Source of the DNA: Eubacterium sp.
GTDB lineage: Bacteria > Bacillota > Clostridia > Peptostreptococcales > Anaerovoracaceae
Direction: 5' to 3'
DNA: 64,000 bases
Assembly: GCA_021769965.1 (NCBI GenBank)
Contig: JAETRU010000001.1
Location: 124,001-188,000 of the forward strand
The position numbers and the translations under genes were made by a program. The notes under the pieces are model-generated. The model was not told the origin of the DNA and ran no database searches. It worked only from the letters and a program-made list of their open reading frames with translations. Within the stretch, counting starts at the first letter, position 1. The number at the start of each line of letters is the position of its first letter. This document shows, in pieces, positions 18,334 to 28,451 of the stretch.

Positions 18334-19326
18334 CTACAGTTTCATCACCGTACCGATTCCCTTTTCCTCTGCCTCCTCGATCAGAACAGATGCAACCATC
18401 AGATCCTGCAGTCCGATGCCGGTACTGTCAAAGATGGTGATCTCTTCCGCGCTTTGACGGCCAGGCGCCCTTCCCAGCAGCACATCACCGATCTCCGTAA
18501 TCTCAGACGGCAGAAGAATGCCCTGCTTTACCGCCTTCTCACACTCACCTACGGCGATGACCTGTGCCAGATCGTCGCAGAACACCTTTGCCTTCCCCAA
18601 AAGACTTATTTCCAGTTCCTGTTTTCCTTCCATATCTGATCCGATACAGGAAAGATGCGTTCCCGGTCTGATCCAGTCAGCCTGGATCAGACCATCGCGG
18701 CAAGGCGTGGCTGTCAGTATGATATCTGACCGTCCGCAAGCGACTTCCAAATCGTCGACTGCTGTTATCTCACAGGTGATGCCAAGCTGTTCCTTCACAT
18801 CTGCTGCAAAAGCGGCTGCCCGTTCAAAGGAATGGGCGTTATATACGAAGATCCGCTTTATATTTTCCATTACAGACAGAGCTGCTTCCAGAAGGGGCGC
18901 CCCCTGAGCACCTGTACCGACCAGGAGCAGAGTTTCTGATTCCGGCCGTGCCAAAGCCTTACAGCCTACTCCACCCGCAGCGCCGGTACGCATGTTGGTG
19001 ATACGTCCTCCATCCATCATACCCTTTAACATACCTGTCTGGCGGTCAAAGATGAGGATCGTTCCGGTCAGCCGCGGAAGCCCTTTCTCGCTGTTTGCAA
19101 GGAAAAAGCTGACCAGCTTCATGCCGAATACTCCGGCGCCATCTGCGCCGCCGCTCTTGATGTCGAATTCCGCCTTTCCTTCCTCAAAGGTATGGCAGAC
19201 CAGCGGAAACAGTTCCGCCTGCTGATCGCACTTAAAACTGTAGGCCTTTTCCACGGCAGACAGCACATTTTCCATATGGATCATGGACCTTACTTCGTCT
19301 TGATTTAAAATGATAAATTTCTGCAT
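18334..19326 (-). CDS. Ornithine cyclodeaminase / mu-crystallin family protein (330 aa)
   Basis: The fold is shown by GVFGMKLVSFF, the substrate-binding TGMLKGMMDGGRITNMRTGA, and the Rossmann motif LLLVGTGAQGAPLLEA (about residue 130). Family members include ornithine cyclodeaminase, alanine dehydrogenase and ketimine reductases; these cannot be told apart by eye. I chose ATG 19326 because AGGAG stands seven bases upstream; an earlier ATG at 19332 is too close to it. Forms a two-gene unit with the creatininase-family gene. Confidence 0.88.
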   Translation of the reverse strand: MQKFIILNQDEVRSMIHMENVLSAVEKAYSFKCDQQAELFPLVCHTFEEGKAEFDIKSGGADGAGVFGMKLVSFFLANSEKGLPRLTGTILIFDRQTGMLKGMMDGGRITNMRTGAAGGVGCKALARPESETLLLVGTGAQGAPLLEAALSVMENIKRIFVYNAHSFERAAAFAADVKEQLGITCEITAVDDLEVACGRSDIILTATPCRDGLIQADWIRPGTHLSCIGSDMEGKQELEISLLGKAKVFCDDLAQVIAVGECEKAVKQGILLPSEITEIGDVLLGRAPGRQSAEEITIFDSTGIGLQDLMVASVLIEEAEEKGIGTVMKL

Positions 19327-19368
19327 AGACATACTCCTATTATAATATACTGTATTTATCAATAATGT

Positions 19369-20553
19369 TTAGCACAGAATTAATATACTACATATAACTA
19401 CACATAATGTGCTTATTAATGTTCCAAGCAAATAATACTCTGCAAATTGTTCATCTTTCGTGATCTTATCATATCTGGCAATTGATTTAGCTGTAAGTAC
19501 AAACCCAATAGCCGCATACTGTGCTCTCGACAGAAAAACCAGCATTATAAGTCTTTCGACAGATCCGATTCTTCTGCCTGCTTTATTATCGGACTTAATC
19601 ACTCCTTTATCACCCTTCGGTTTATAATCTTCAAGAGATATCTGTATTAAAAGATTTACAGGTATATGAATTAATAAGACCGCCAATATCCATCTTGCAA
19701 GTATTTCTCCTTCACATTCACATGCGCTTAGAATGTCTACTATGATTCCAAGTGGCTCTATTGAAAAATCGAAAACATACATAATATAGGCTAGCGCAAG
19801 AATAGAAACTATATGTGCACATTGATCAATTACAAATACTTCCTTATTTCTTCTAAATTTACGCCTATCTGGAATCAGACATTTTATTGTATCAATTACA
19901 AAATGTGCCGCAGCTGCATATGTAACTCCAAGAATCATATCGAAACTAAAAACAGGAAGCATGACTACAAGGAATACGACATAATACTCTAAAGAATGTA
20001 ATAATACACCTTTATATGTTTCTTCTTTGTAACTTGCAATTCTCTCATTCTGAAAATAAAAGTCTCCTAACAAATGTCCTATGCCAAGCTCTATTATCTT
20101 TATTAGGGCAAGAAGCGTATTGATTTCTGTGATTTCAAATTTATTTACACCATATATTGAAATTTGAATATCTGCAGCTTGTTTCTTTAACTTTTTTTCT
20201 TGTTCATGAAGCTGCTCTACCACTTCTCTGGCTGCGTAATAAGCTGGGCCATCGGCACCAATAGCGGTTTCATTGTAAAAATTTGTACTTATTTCACCGA
20301 TTCCTATTCCAATACGCAGTTTAACAGGATACATCTCGTTTTGGATATACTTAACAATATCAAGGACATTTTCGCCCGTTTTCAGCAATCCCTGAAATTC
20401 ATCACCTAGCATAATAATAAAATTTGCTGAAATCTCGGTACAATAAGTTTCATTTACAGACTTCAATACAGTGTTTAATCGCTCCTGCACCTGCCTGCGA
20501 TTCTTTATTTTTCTTGAATCTTTTATATCGCCAATCATCGCTATATAATTCAT
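19369..20553 (-). CDS. SatD-DUF3307 fusion protein (394 aa)
   Basis: Residues 1 to about 155 match SatD (MNYIAMIGDIKDSRKI, GDEFQGLLKTG, LRIGIGIGEI, IGADGPAYYAAREV). Without a break this runs into a DUF3307 membrane protein (IGHLLGDFYFQNERIA, then HSLEYYVVFLVVMLP, HFVIDTIKCLIPDRR and a string of TM helices to the end). In relatives SatD and DUF3307 are separate neighbouring genes; SatD ends in a helix-turn-helix. Here that domain and the first residues of DUF3307 are missing, as expected of a fusing deletion. The region is clearly more AT-rich than its surroundings, pointing to acquisition. The ATG at 20553 has an AGGAGG site. The promoter lies inside a long inverted repeat. Confidence 0.82.
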   Translation of the reverse strand: MNYIAMIGDIKDSRKIKNRRQVQERLNTVLKSVNETYCTEISANFIIMLGDEFQGLLKTGENVLDIVKYIQNEMYPVKLRIGIGIGEISTNFYNETAIGADGPAYYAAREVVEQLHEQEKKLKKQAADIQISIYGVNKFEITEINTLLALIKIIELGIGHLLGDFYFQNERIASYKEETYKGVLLHSLEYYVVFLVVMLPVFSFDMILGVTYAAAAHFVIDTIKCLIPDRRKFRRNKEVFVIDQCAHIVSILALAYIMYVFDFSIEPLGIIVDILSACECEGEILARWILAVLLIHIPVNLLIQISLEDYKPKGDKGVIKSDNKAGRRIGSVERLIMLVFLSRAQYAAIGFVLTAKSIARYDKITKDEQFAEYYLLGTLISTLCVVICSILILC

Positions 20554-20573
20554 CGGCAGTTCCTCCTGCTTCA

Positions 20574-20624
20574 ATTATGCATGATTTATGCATAATTGTC
20601 AAGTATGCATAAATCATGCATAAT
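20574..20624 (-). promoter_or_regulatory. 21-bp inverted repeat around the SatD-DUF3307 promoter
   Basis: Two perfect 21-base arms (20574-20594 and 20604-20624, core TATGCATAAATCATGCATAA) flank a nine-base spacer. On the minus strand the TTGACA -35 box lies across the spacer (20597-20602) and a CATAAT -10 box lies in the left arm (20574-20579), 17 bases apart. Each arm itself contains two ATGCAT palindromes. A regulator bound here would block the promoter. Confidence 0.75.
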
Positions 20625-20647
20625 CAGCGAGATTCATCACAGTCATA

Positions 20648-20688
20648 TAAAAAATCGGAGAGGATTTGCCGTAACGCTTCCTCTCCGA
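20648..20688 (-). terminator. Terminator after the nitroreductase gene
   Basis: A 10-bp perfect stem (TCGGAGAGGA / TCCTCTCCGA) is followed on the minus strand by T6. It lies 12 bases after the stop codon. Confidence 0.85.
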
Positions 20689-20700
20689 GAACTTCGGTTT

Positions 20701-21255
20701 CTATAAATACCTCACCAGTTCTTCTGCCGTTTTCCGTTTCGGCGCTGTCGGTGCATCTCCTTCCGGATAACCGATCGGAATCAAAGCTCCGATCTTTTCT
20801 CCTTCCGGCGCGTGGATGGCTTCAGCCACCTTGGCGTCGTCTAAAATACCCAGAACAACAGTGCCAACACCCATATCGTGAGCTGCCAGACAGAAGGTCT
20901 GCACTGCGATGCCGGCGTCGAAATTCTCCCATCTGTCTTCCTTGGAAGTCGTGTAGGATCCGTCCTTTTCAAATCCGGATCTGCCGGATACGTAAGTTGC
21001 TACCACCAGCTGCGGCGCACGGCTGATGGTCTTGGAATTATATTCAAAGCCGAGGACGCATTCCTCTGCGATCTTTGCCTTGACTGCCGGATCTTCTACG
21101 ACCACATATCTCGTGATCTGCGTATTCTTCCAGGATGGTGCGTAGGATGCTGCCGCAACGATCTCATTGATCACTTCTCTTGACACCGGTTCTGCCTTAA
21201 ACTTTCTGATGCTTCTTCTCTCTTTGATACATTTGATTGTTTCCATGTCTGTCAT
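20701..21255 (-). CDS. Nitroreductase-family FMN-dependent oxidoreductase (184 aa)
   Basis: The N-terminal FMN-phosphate motif KERRSIRKFKAEPV and the following AASYAPSWKNTQ identify the family. The C-terminal part has LGILDDAKVAEAIHAPEG and IPIGYPEGD, as in short one-domain nitroreductases. It should act as a homodimer reducing nitro compounds or quinones with NAD(P)H; the natural substrate is unknown. It is downstream of recA but with its own terminator, and both are read on the same strand with a 30-base gap. Confidence 0.9.
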   Translation of the reverse strand: MTDMETIKCIKERRSIRKFKAEPVSREVINEIVAAASYAPSWKNTQITRYVVVEDPAVKAKIAEECVLGFEYNSKTISRAPQLVVATYVSGRSGFEKDGSYTTSKEDRWENFDAGIAVQTFCLAAHDMGVGTVVLGILDDAKVAEAIHAPEGEKIGALIPIGYPEGDAPTAPKRKTAEELVRYL

Positions 21256-21285
21256 TTATCTCCTTCAATATTTATATAATCTGAT

Positions 21286-22383
21286 CTATTCTATGACAAC
21301 GCCGTCTGCGTCTACGTTCAGACCGTCCGGTGCGTCAGCTCCGTTGTCATCTTTTGGTTTCAGGGTATCCATGACCTTCGCTTCGATCTCGGCCAGCATA
21401 GCAGGATTGTCCTCCAGCCAGGTCTTCACGTTTTCACGTCCCTGACCGATCCTTTCACCTCCGTAGCTGTACCACGAACCCGCCTTCTCTACGATCTTCT
21501 GTTCCACAGCGCAGTCAAGCAGATCGCCGGCTTTGGAAATTCCCTCGCCATACATGATATCGAATTCCGCCTGTTTAAACGGAGGCGCCACTTTATTTTT
21601 TACGATCTTGACTTTGGTCCTGTTGCCGATCATCTTATCTCCGCTCTTGATGGTTTCCACCCTTCTCACATCAAAGCGCATGGAAGAGTAAAACTTCAAA
21701 GCCCGGCCGCCGGTAGTGGTCTCAGGATTGCCGAACATGACACCGATCTTCTCACGAAGCTGATTGATGAAGATCACGCAGGTATTGGAACGGTTCACAT
21801 TACCGGCTATCTTCCGCAGGGCCTGTGACATCAGTCTGGCCTGCAGACCCACATGGGAATCACCCATATCTCCTTCGATCTCAGCTTTAGGAACCAGCGC
21901 GGCTACGGAGTCGATAACAATAACATCCAGCGCTCCGCTCCTTGCCAGCATATCGCAGATCTCCAGCGCCTGTTCACCTGTATCCGGCTGTGATACCAGA
22001 AGCTCATCCACCTTAACGCCCAGATTTCTGGCATAGACGGGATCCAGCGCATGCTCCGCGTCGATAAACGCTGCCTTGCCGCCCTTCTTCTGTGCCTCTG
22101 CGACGATATGCAGAGTCAGAGTCGTCTTACCGGATGATTCCGGACCGTAGATCTCTACGATTCTTCCCTTCGGCACTCCGCCTACGCCGGTCGCCAAATC
22201 CAGACTGACGGAACCTGTAGAGATGGTATCGATGTTCATCTGAGCCGACGCGTCGCCCAGCTTCATAATGGAGCCTTTGCCGAACTGTTTCTGTATCTGG
22301 GCCATAGCCTCATCCAGAGCTTTTTCTCTGGCGTCTATATTATCAATTCTGCCATTGCTTATCTTATTGTTATTTGCGCTCAT
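21286..22383 (-). CDS. recA: Recombinase RecA
   Basis: Homologous-recombination and SOS co-protease. Walker [10 protein letters not shown], the DNA-binding loops ([20 protein letters not shown] and [10 protein letters not shown]) and the C-terminal acidic tail are all present in a normal 365-residue protein. A sigma-A promoter and a LexA-type box precede it; cinA, a frequent recA neighbour, lies upstream on the same strand. Confidence 0.99.
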   Translation of the reverse strand: MSANNNKISNGRIDNIDAREKALDEAMAQIQKQFGKGSIMKLGDASAQMNIDTISTGSVSLDLATGVGGVPKGRIVEIYGPESSGKTTLTLHIVAEAQKKGGKAAFIDAEHALDPVYARNLGVKVDELLVSQPDTGEQALEICDMLARSGALDVIVIDSVAALVPKAEIEGDMGDSHVGLQARLMSQALRKIAGNVNRSNTCVIFINQLREKIGVMFGNPETTTGGRALKFYSSMRFDVRRVETIKSGDKMIGNRTKVKIVKNKVAPPFKQAEFDIMYGEGISKAGDLLDCAVEQKIVEKAGSWYSYGGERIGQGRENVKTWLEDNPAMLAEIEAKVMDTLKPKDDNGADAPDGLNVDADGVVIE

Positions 22384-22398
22384 TTCCTACCTCCGTGT

Positions 22399-22446
22399 GA
22401 ACACTTGTTCTTATATAATAATACCTTATTGTGCGGTTTCGGTCAA
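22399..22446 (-). promoter_or_regulatory. recA promoter with LexA (SOS) box
   Basis: TTGACC (22441-22446) and TATTAT (22418-22423) are 17 bases apart on the minus strand. The sequence GAACACTTGTTC (22399-22410) fits the Gram-positive LexA core GAAC-N4-GTTC and lies over the expected transcription start. Confidence 0.8.
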
Positions 22447-22538
22447 GTACTTTCTACACAAAAATGTGTAAATAATTGGTATGAACAGTATATAACAGCT
22501 CTCGTCCGCTGTCAAGCAAATTTTTTACATTTACAATA

Positions 22539-23804
22539 TTATCTGTCACTTAAGCTTAATGTTTCCTGTTTTCCGTCTAAGATCCGGTTCACTGTATCCA
22601 GCATAGTCAGGACGCCGTAGTGTCTGTTCCACTGCCGGTTCACATTGCGGCCGCGGATCTGCCGTACCAGAGTCTGACCTCGGTAACAGCAGCCGATAAA
22701 CATAGTGCCCACAGGCGTCTCCTCTGTACCGCCGTCCGGTCCGGCAATACCGGTAATGGAGACACAGATATCACTGCCTGTCCTCGCGGCAAGCCCCTCT
22801 GCCATTTCTGCGGCTATCTCACGGCTTTCAGCCGTATAGGCCAGCAGAGTCTCTTTCTTCACACCCAGTTCTTCCATCTTCGCCCGCCACGTATAAGTTA
22901 CAAGGCTTCTTTCAAAGACAGCGGAGATACCCGGAACGGATGTCAGCGCCGCGCCGAACATACCTCCGGTGCAGGATTCGCAGGCTGAGATGCTGATATT
23001 CCTTTCTATCAGCTTTCTGCCTGCGACCTGTGCCAGTTCCTCATCATCCTCACTGTAGATGTAGTCTCCGACCCGTTCGCGGACTTTTTGGATCATCTGA
23101 GCTGCGGCTTCCTGCGCTTCTTCCAGAGTCTCCCTCTTAGACGCCACGCGCACACTGCATTCTCCCTCCTTGGCGTAGGTAGCCAGAGTCGGGTCCGTCT
23201 GAGCGTCTATCAGCGGCAGCAGTTCTGTCTCCAGAGACGACTCCCCGATGCCGAAGCACCGCAGAACCTTGTAATAGATCACACCGGTCTGCTGTTTCGC
23301 GAGATACGGACGCACGCGGCGCTGCCACATACGGGTCATTTCGCGCGGCGGCCCCGGCATGCAGATGATGGTTTTGCCGTCCTTTGACAACGCAAATCCA
23401 GGCGCTGTTCCTGCGTCATTGTCAAAGACCTCAGCCCGGCTCGGCATCATGGCCTGCTTATAATTGTTGGCAGTCATAGGTCTTCCCCGCCGTCTGGCGC
23501 TTTCTTCAAGGGCCCGCATAGAAGGCTCATGCCGTACCAGAACATCGTCCATCACCTGACAGGCCGTTTCCTTGGTCAGATCGTCCTCCGTAGGCCCCAG
23601 ACCGCCCGTCGTAATGACCAGATCACAGTCCCGGAAGGCCATCTGAATGATCTCCGCCAGGCGGCCGGAATTATCCCCCACCGTGTAGTGATACATAACA
23701 TCAAAACCCAGCAGGTTCAGCTGCTGGGAAAGAAATACCGTATTTGTGTTGGTGATCTGTCCGAAAAGGATCTCGGTTCCGACGCTCAAAACCGCAGTTT
23801 TCAT
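22539..23804 (-). CDS. cinA: CinA, competence/damage-inducible protein A
   Basis: The N-terminal molybdopterin-binding-like domain (GTEILFGQITNTNTVFLSQ, TTGGLGPTEDDLTKE) is the pyrophosphatase part seen in CinA; the C-terminal PncC domain (ISACESCTGGMFGAAL, SITGIAGPDGGTEETPVG) is the nicotinamide-nucleotide amidohydrolase. Full length for the family at 421 residues. The cinA-recA order is conserved in many Firmicutes. Confidence 0.96.
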   Translation of the reverse strand: MKTAVLSVGTEILFGQITNTNTVFLSQQLNLLGFDVMYHYTVGDNSGRLAEIIQMAFRDCDLVITTGGLGPTEDDLTKETACQVMDDVLVRHEPSMRALEESARRRGRPMTANNYKQAMMPSRAEVFDNDAGTAPGFALSKDGKTIICMPGPPREMTRMWQRRVRPYLAKQQTGVIYYKVLRCFGIGESSLETELLPLIDAQTDPTLATYAKEGECSVRVASKRETLEEAQEAAAQMIQKVRERVGDYIYSEDDEELAQVAGRKLIERNISISACESCTGGMFGAALTSVPGISAVFERSLVTYTWRAKMEELGVKKETLLAYTAESREIAAEMAEGLAARTGSDICVSITGIAGPDGGTEETPVGTMFIGCCYRGQTLVRQIRGRNVNRQWNRHYGVLTMLDTVNRILDGKQETLSLSDR

Positions 23805-23819
23805 TTTCTCTACCTCCGT

Positions 23820-24362
23820 TTACATCGAAAATACGCTTTTGTTCTTAAGCACATACTCCGCGCCAGAATATACAGTCATGATCAAAGACGCCCACAGGAA
23901 TATCTGGCCCGCCAGCGCGCAGTAATCCTGCAGCTGACCCATATCTCCCATAGCGGCCGCCAGCAGAAGCAGCGGTACAGCGATCATCTGCAGCACAGTC
24001 TTCAGCTTGCCGCTCATACCTGCCGCAATGACAGTTCCCTCTGATGCGGCCACCGTACGCATGCCTGCGATGGTAAACTCTCTGGCCAGGATCACGATCA
24101 GCATCCATCCCGGCATGGTGCCGTCGTCCACCATAAGACAGAAAGCCGAATAGACCAGGATCTTATCTGCCAGCGGATCCATGATCTTTCCGAAGTTAGT
24201 TACCAGATTATATTTTCTGGCGATCTTTCCGTCCAGCATATCCGTCAGTGAGGCTGCCACAAACAGAATAAACGCAACGAGATTATACCCTGTCATATAT
24301 GCCGCGATGAAAAACGGCACAGCGATAACTCTGGCGATAGTCAGTTTATTAGGTAAATTCAT
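23820..24362 (-). CDS. pgsA: CDP-diacylglycerol-glycerol-3-phosphate 3-phosphatidyltransferase PgsA
   Basis: An integral membrane enzyme of phosphatidylglycerol synthesis. The CDP-alcohol phosphotransferase motif D-x2-DG-x2-AR-x8-G-x3-D-x3-D is seen in DMLDGKIARKYNLVTNFGK and the following MDPLADK. Four or more TM helices follow. The position between rimO and cinA-recA is the usual Gram-positive order. Only two bases separate it from the rimO stop. Confidence 0.97.
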   Translation of the reverse strand: MNLPNKLTIARVIAVPFFIAAYMTGYNLVAFILFVAASLTDMLDGKIARKYNLVTNFGKIMDPLADKILVYSAFCLMVDDGTMPGWMLIVILAREFTIAGMRTVAASEGTVIAAGMSGKLKTVLQMIAVPLLLLAAAMGDMGQLQDYCALAGQIFLWASLIMTVYSGAEYVLKNKSVFSM

Positions 24363-24364
24363 AC

Positions 24365-25681
24365 TTAAACCTCCGTTCCAACGATATCATAATCAAAAGC
24401 GTCTTCTATCAAAACCCGGACAAAGTCTCCCGGCGCGAGTTCTCTTGCCGAATTAAAAATGACTGAGTTGTCGATCTCCGGCGCGTCAAAGACCGTCCGA
24501 CCGATATAGCTGCCGTCTTCGTCTCTGTCTTCCACCAGAACTTCAAAGGTTTGTCCGATCTTCTCCTGATTCAGTTCCAGAGAGATGTCAAGCTGCCTGC
24601 GCATGATATGATCCAGGCGCTGTTCTTTGATCTCTTCATCTATTTGATCTTCCATTTCACCTGCCGGCGTATTTTCTTCCTGTGAATAAGCAAAGACGCC
24701 CAGCCGCGCGAATCGCTGTTCTTCCACAAAATCGCACAGAATATCAAAATCCTCTTCGGTCTCTCCCGGGAATCCTACGATCAGAGTAGTTCTGATATGG
24801 ATATCCGGCATAGCCGCTTTCAGACGCGCTATGGTATCCTTTATGGACGCTGCTGTGGACCTTCGGTTCATGGCGGCCAGAACTCTGTCGCTGGCATGCT
24901 GGATAGGAATGTCCAGATATCTGCAGATCTTCTCTTCTTCCGCCATGGTCCGGATCAGTTCATCGGTGATCCTGTCCTCATAGCAGTACATCAGACGGAT
25001 CCACCGGATACCGTCGATGCGGCACAGCTTTCTGAGCAGCTTGGCAAGGCGCAGTTCTCCGTAGAGATCCATGCCGTAATAGGTCACGTCCTGAGCGATG
25101 AGGATCAGCTCTTTGCAGCCAGCAGCAGCCAGTGTTTCCGCTTCTGCCAGAATATCTTCCTCCCGTTTGCTCCTGTACCCTCCGCGGATAGCCGGGATCA
25201 CACAGTAGGCGCAGACATTGTTGCACCCTTCCGCGATCTTGATCGTAGCGGAATACGGATTTTCCGGCAGCTTACGGGTATAACGCCGAAGAAAGCCGTC
25301 ATCACAGACGCCGCTGACGATCCCGCGGCAGACACCCTTTGACAGTTCCGCGAGAAGTTCCGGCAGCTTCTCATATTCGTTGACGCCGAGAAAGAGATCT
25401 ACCTCCGGCATTTCCTGGTGCAGTTCCTCTGCGTACCGCTGTGCCAGGCAGCCGGAGACCACCAGCTTTTTGCCGTCCGCTTTATACGCGGCCATGTCAA
25501 AGATCCTCTCGATGGACTCGGTCTTGGCATCGTTGATAAATCCGCAGGTATTGACCATGATGATGTCGGCGTCCTCCGGGGTATCAACGATGTCATACTT
25601 ATGTTCTTCCAAAATTCCGGCTGCCGCCTCTGAATCGTTATAATTCTTGGGACAGCCCAGAGTTTCTATAAATATCTTCAT
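24365..25681 (-). CDS. rimO: Ribosomal protein S12 methylthiotransferase RimO
   Basis: The N-terminal MTTase domain has [17 protein letters not shown] with later cysteines at NTCGF and VSGCLAQRY for the second cluster. The radical SAM motif CNNVCAYC follows at about residue 154, and a C-terminal TRAM domain closes the protein. The lack of the MiaB-specific RYxSPHP pattern favours RimO. Its ATG overlaps the ftsK stop by four bases. Confidence 0.95.
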   Translation of the reverse strand: MKIFIETLGCPKNYNDSEAAAGILEEHKYDIVDTPEDADIIMVNTCGFINDAKTESIERIFDMAAYKADGKKLVVSGCLAQRYAEELHQEMPEVDLFLGVNEYEKLPELLAELSKGVCRGIVSGVCDDGFLRRYTRKLPENPYSATIKIAEGCNNVCAYCVIPAIRGGYRSKREEDILAEAETLAAAGCKELILIAQDVTYYGMDLYGELRLAKLLRKLCRIDGIRWIRLMYCYEDRITDELIRTMAEEEKICRYLDIPIQHASDRVLAAMNRRSTAASIKDTIARLKAAMPDIHIRTTLIVGFPGETEEDFDILCDFVEEQRFARLGVFAYSQEENTPAGEMEDQIDEEIKEQRLDHIMRRQLDISLELNQEKIGQTFEVLVEDRDEDGSYIGRTVFDAPEIDNSVIFNSARELAPGDFVRVLIEDAFDYDIVGTEV

Positions 25682-28443
25682 TGATTCTCCACTTCATTTT
25701 TCATTGCGGCCAGCTCGTCTTCACTGAGAAGGACCTGTCTCGGCCTGCTGCCGTCCTGCGGACCGACGATGCCTCTGGCTTCCATCATGTCCACGATCCT
25801 TGCCGCTCTGTTATATCCTATTCTGAAACGGCGCTGCAGCATGGATACAGACGCCTGTCCGGCGCTGACCACGCATTCGATAGCATCCTGCAGCAGCTCA
25901 TCTCCGTCGTCATCCTTTCCCGCGGGCAGGTTGCCCTTTTCAATGGTGTTCATTACATCACCGGCATATTCGGTTTCCGGTACCTGTCCTTTCACGTATT
26001 CGATGACGTTATGTACTTCTGCGTCAGAAACAAAGGCGCCCTGAACGCGCACCGGCTTGCCCATGCCAAGCGGATTAAAGAGCATGTCGCCCTTTCCCAC
26101 CAGCTTTTCCGCGCCGGACATGTCAAGAATAGTCCGGGAGTCAAACTGGGATGACACGGCAAAAGCGATCCTGGACGGAATATTTGCTTTGATCACGCCG
26201 GTAATGATATCCACAGACGGTCTCTGTGTCGCAACGATCAAATGCATTCCGGCAGCTCTCGCCATCTGCGCCAGACGGCAGATGGATTCCTCTACCTGCG
26301 ACGGCGCCGCCATCATCAGGTCCGCCAGTTCGTCTATAATGATGACGATCTGCGGCATGATCTGATCCGTTTCACCAGAAAGCCGCATGGTATCATTATA
26401 GCTTTCCAGATCTCTGACCTGATTTTCCGCAAATTTCTTATACCTGTCTGTCATCTCCGCGACAGCCCAGTTAAGGGCCGCGGCAGCCTTGGCCGGTTCT
26501 GTTACCACAGGGATCAGCAAATGCGGTATGCCGTTATAGTTGCCCAGCTCTACCACTTTCGGGTCGATGAGAACCAGTTTGACCTCATCCGGATCCGCTT
26601 TGTACAGGATACTGGTGATGATGCTGTTGATGCACACGCTCTTGCCGGAACCTGTGGATCCGGCGATCAAAAGATGCGGCATCCCCTTCAGATCTGCCAC
26701 GATGGCTTTGCCCGCGATGTCCTTGCCAACGGCAAAGGTGATCTTGGACTTGGCTGATTTGAATTCCTGTGAATCGATGATCTCCTGCAGAGTGACCATG
26801 TTGATCTTATCGTTTTCCACCTCGATGCCGACCGCCGCTTTACCCGGGATCGGAGCTTCGATACGGATACTCTTGGCCTCCAGATTCAAAGCGATATCAT
26901 CTGCCAGGCGGACGATGCTGTTAACCTTAACTCCTACATTAGGCTGAATCTCGTACCTTGTAATGGCCGGTCCCTGTGTTACCTGGATGACTCTGGCATC
27001 CACATGGAAATTCTGCAGCGTTTCTTCCAGTTTCGCCGCCTTCATCTTCAGGTTGATGTTGATGTTTCCTTTGTTGACCGGTTTCGGCTTGTTCAGCAGA
27101 CTGATCGGCGGTTTTTTGTACTGGGTGACGGAAGTCTGCATAGCCACCTGGTCCGGATCCAATGTGATGGAACTGGCTTCCTTTTTAGTCAGTTTTGCCG
27201 GTTCCTCTGTACGGATCACGCCGGGAATATCGCTGGCAGACCTGCCGCCGGTACTTACGTCTTCGCTTCTGTAGACTGGCTTTGCCGTGCCGGTATTTCT
27301 ATCTGCTTTTACGAAGGTATTTTCCACACTCCCCAGACCTCTGTCCGCAGGTGCCGTATGACTGTGTCCGTCCAGACCGTAGCCGCCGCCGTAATCGATC
27401 TGGCCGTCCAGACCGCGGCCGGCGCCGTAATCCGTCTTGGTTTCAAGTCCATAGCCGCTGCTTTTTGCTGTGCCGTCAAGGCCAAAGCCTCCGGCAGCAG
27501 CATCCGGCGCGGATGTCTTTGTCTTTTTGCCGTCTGATTTATCTGATGAAAAGAGGCTGTTGTCACTCATGTACTCCAGCACTTTATTTTTCTTTGACTT
27601 CGCGCTGTGTCTTCCGCTCTTCTCCGCATCGCGGCCCAGAGGGCCTTCGTCGTCGTAAGGCGTGATGATCTTGATATCTCTTCCATCTGCCAGCATAGAC
27701 AGCTGGGTCCCTGCTTCCGTTTGTCTTTTCTTTGCCGCAGGCACAGCGTCTGACTGATCCGGCTCTGTTTCAAAGGGCGAATCCTCAGCTTTGAGTTTTT
27801 CCTTCAGCAGCTTGTGTTCCTCCGCTTTGCCAGCGATCTTTTCAATGCCCCGGGATACCGGCGTATTGATGACCAGTAGCAGGCAGACGATGATGACTAC
27901 GATAGAAAACACATACAGTCCTACCATACCCACAGTCTTGACCAGAAAAGTTCCCACGGTCATGCCGAAAAAGCCGCCGCCCTGCAGATGGACGCCTTTT
28001 TCATAAAAATCAGCGAAATCGTAAGCCAGCTCCGCGCTGTCGATATAACGTCCTGAATTAACAAGACACAGCATCAGAAGCACCAGAAAGGCCATGCAAA
28101 ACGATTTACCGCTGATATGCACTGTTTTATTGGCAAAAAGGAGCGCGCCGAAAACGGCCAGATACCATGGCAGCACCAGCCCCATCAGACCAAAAACGCC
28201 TTTGAGCGCGTCGCCGATCGTATTGCCGAGTTCTCCCGCCGCGTGAAACTGAACAGCGGCAAACAGAAAGATCCCGACTGCGATGAAAATAACGCCCCAG
28301 ATCTCGTCTATGACCCGTTTATCGGCTTTACGGCGCGCCTGCATCTCCTGGATCTCGGCTCTCGCCTTTTCCTTTGCAGGATCCGCTTTCTTTTTATTTT
28401 TTGTGCCCGACGATCTGCCGGACTTTTTCTTTTGTTGTGCCAA
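25678..28443 (-). CDS. ftsK: DNA translocase FtsK/SpoIIIE
   Basis: A 921-residue septal DNA pump. Four N-terminal TM helices (about residues 45-195) are followed by a long variable linker, then the RecA-like motor with Walker [10 protein letters not shown] (about 590) and Walker [13 protein letters not shown], and a C-terminal winged-helix gamma domain ([19 protein letters not shown] onward) that reads oriented chromosomal sites. The linker holds repeats of the form GxGLDG rich in Gly and Tyr (about 315-375). In a sporulator this protein packs the chromosome into the forespore. Overlaps rimO by four bases. Confidence 0.96.
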   Translation of the reverse strand: MAQQKKKSGRSSGTKNKKKADPAKEKARAEIQEMQARRKADKRVIDEIWGVIFIAVGIFLFAAVQFHAAGELGNTIGDALKGVFGLMGLVLPWYLAVFGALLFANKTVHISGKSFCMAFLVLLMLCLVNSGRYIDSAELAYDFADFYEKGVHLQGGGFFGMTVGTFLVKTVGMVGLYVFSIVVIIVCLLLVINTPVSRGIEKIAGKAEEHKLLKEKLKAEDSPFETEPDQSDAVPAAKKRQTEAGTQLSMLADGRDIKIITPYDDEGPLGRDAEKSGRHSAKSKKNKVLEYMSDNSLFSSDKSDGKKTKTSAPDAAAGGFGLDGTAKSSGYGLETKTDYGAGRGLDGQIDYGGGYGLDGHSHTAPADRGLGSVENTFVKADRNTGTAKPVYRSEDVSTGGRSASDIPGVIRTEEPAKLTKKEASSITLDPDQVAMQTSVTQYKKPPISLLNKPKPVNKGNININLKMKAAKLEETLQNFHVDARVIQVTQGPAITRYEIQPNVGVKVNSIVRLADDIALNLEAKSIRIEAPIPGKAAVGIEVENDKINMVTLQEIIDSQEFKSAKSKITFAVGKDIAGKAIVADLKGMPHLLIAGSTGSGKSVCINSIITSILYKADPDEVKLVLIDPKVVELGNYNGIPHLLIPVVTEPAKAAAALNWAVAEMTDRYKKFAENQVRDLESYNDTMRLSGETDQIMPQIVIIIDELADLMMAAPSQVEESICRLAQMARAAGMHLIVATQRPSVDIITGVIKANIPSRIAFAVSSQFDSRTILDMSGAEKLVGKGDMLFNPLGMGKPVRVQGAFVSDAEVHNVIEYVKGQVPETEYAGDVMNTIEKGNLPAGKDDDGDELLQDAIECVVSAGQASVSMLQRRFRIGYNRAARIVDMMEARGIVGPQDGSRPRQVLLSEDELAAMKNEVENQ

Positions 28444-28451
28444 TCGTTAAC

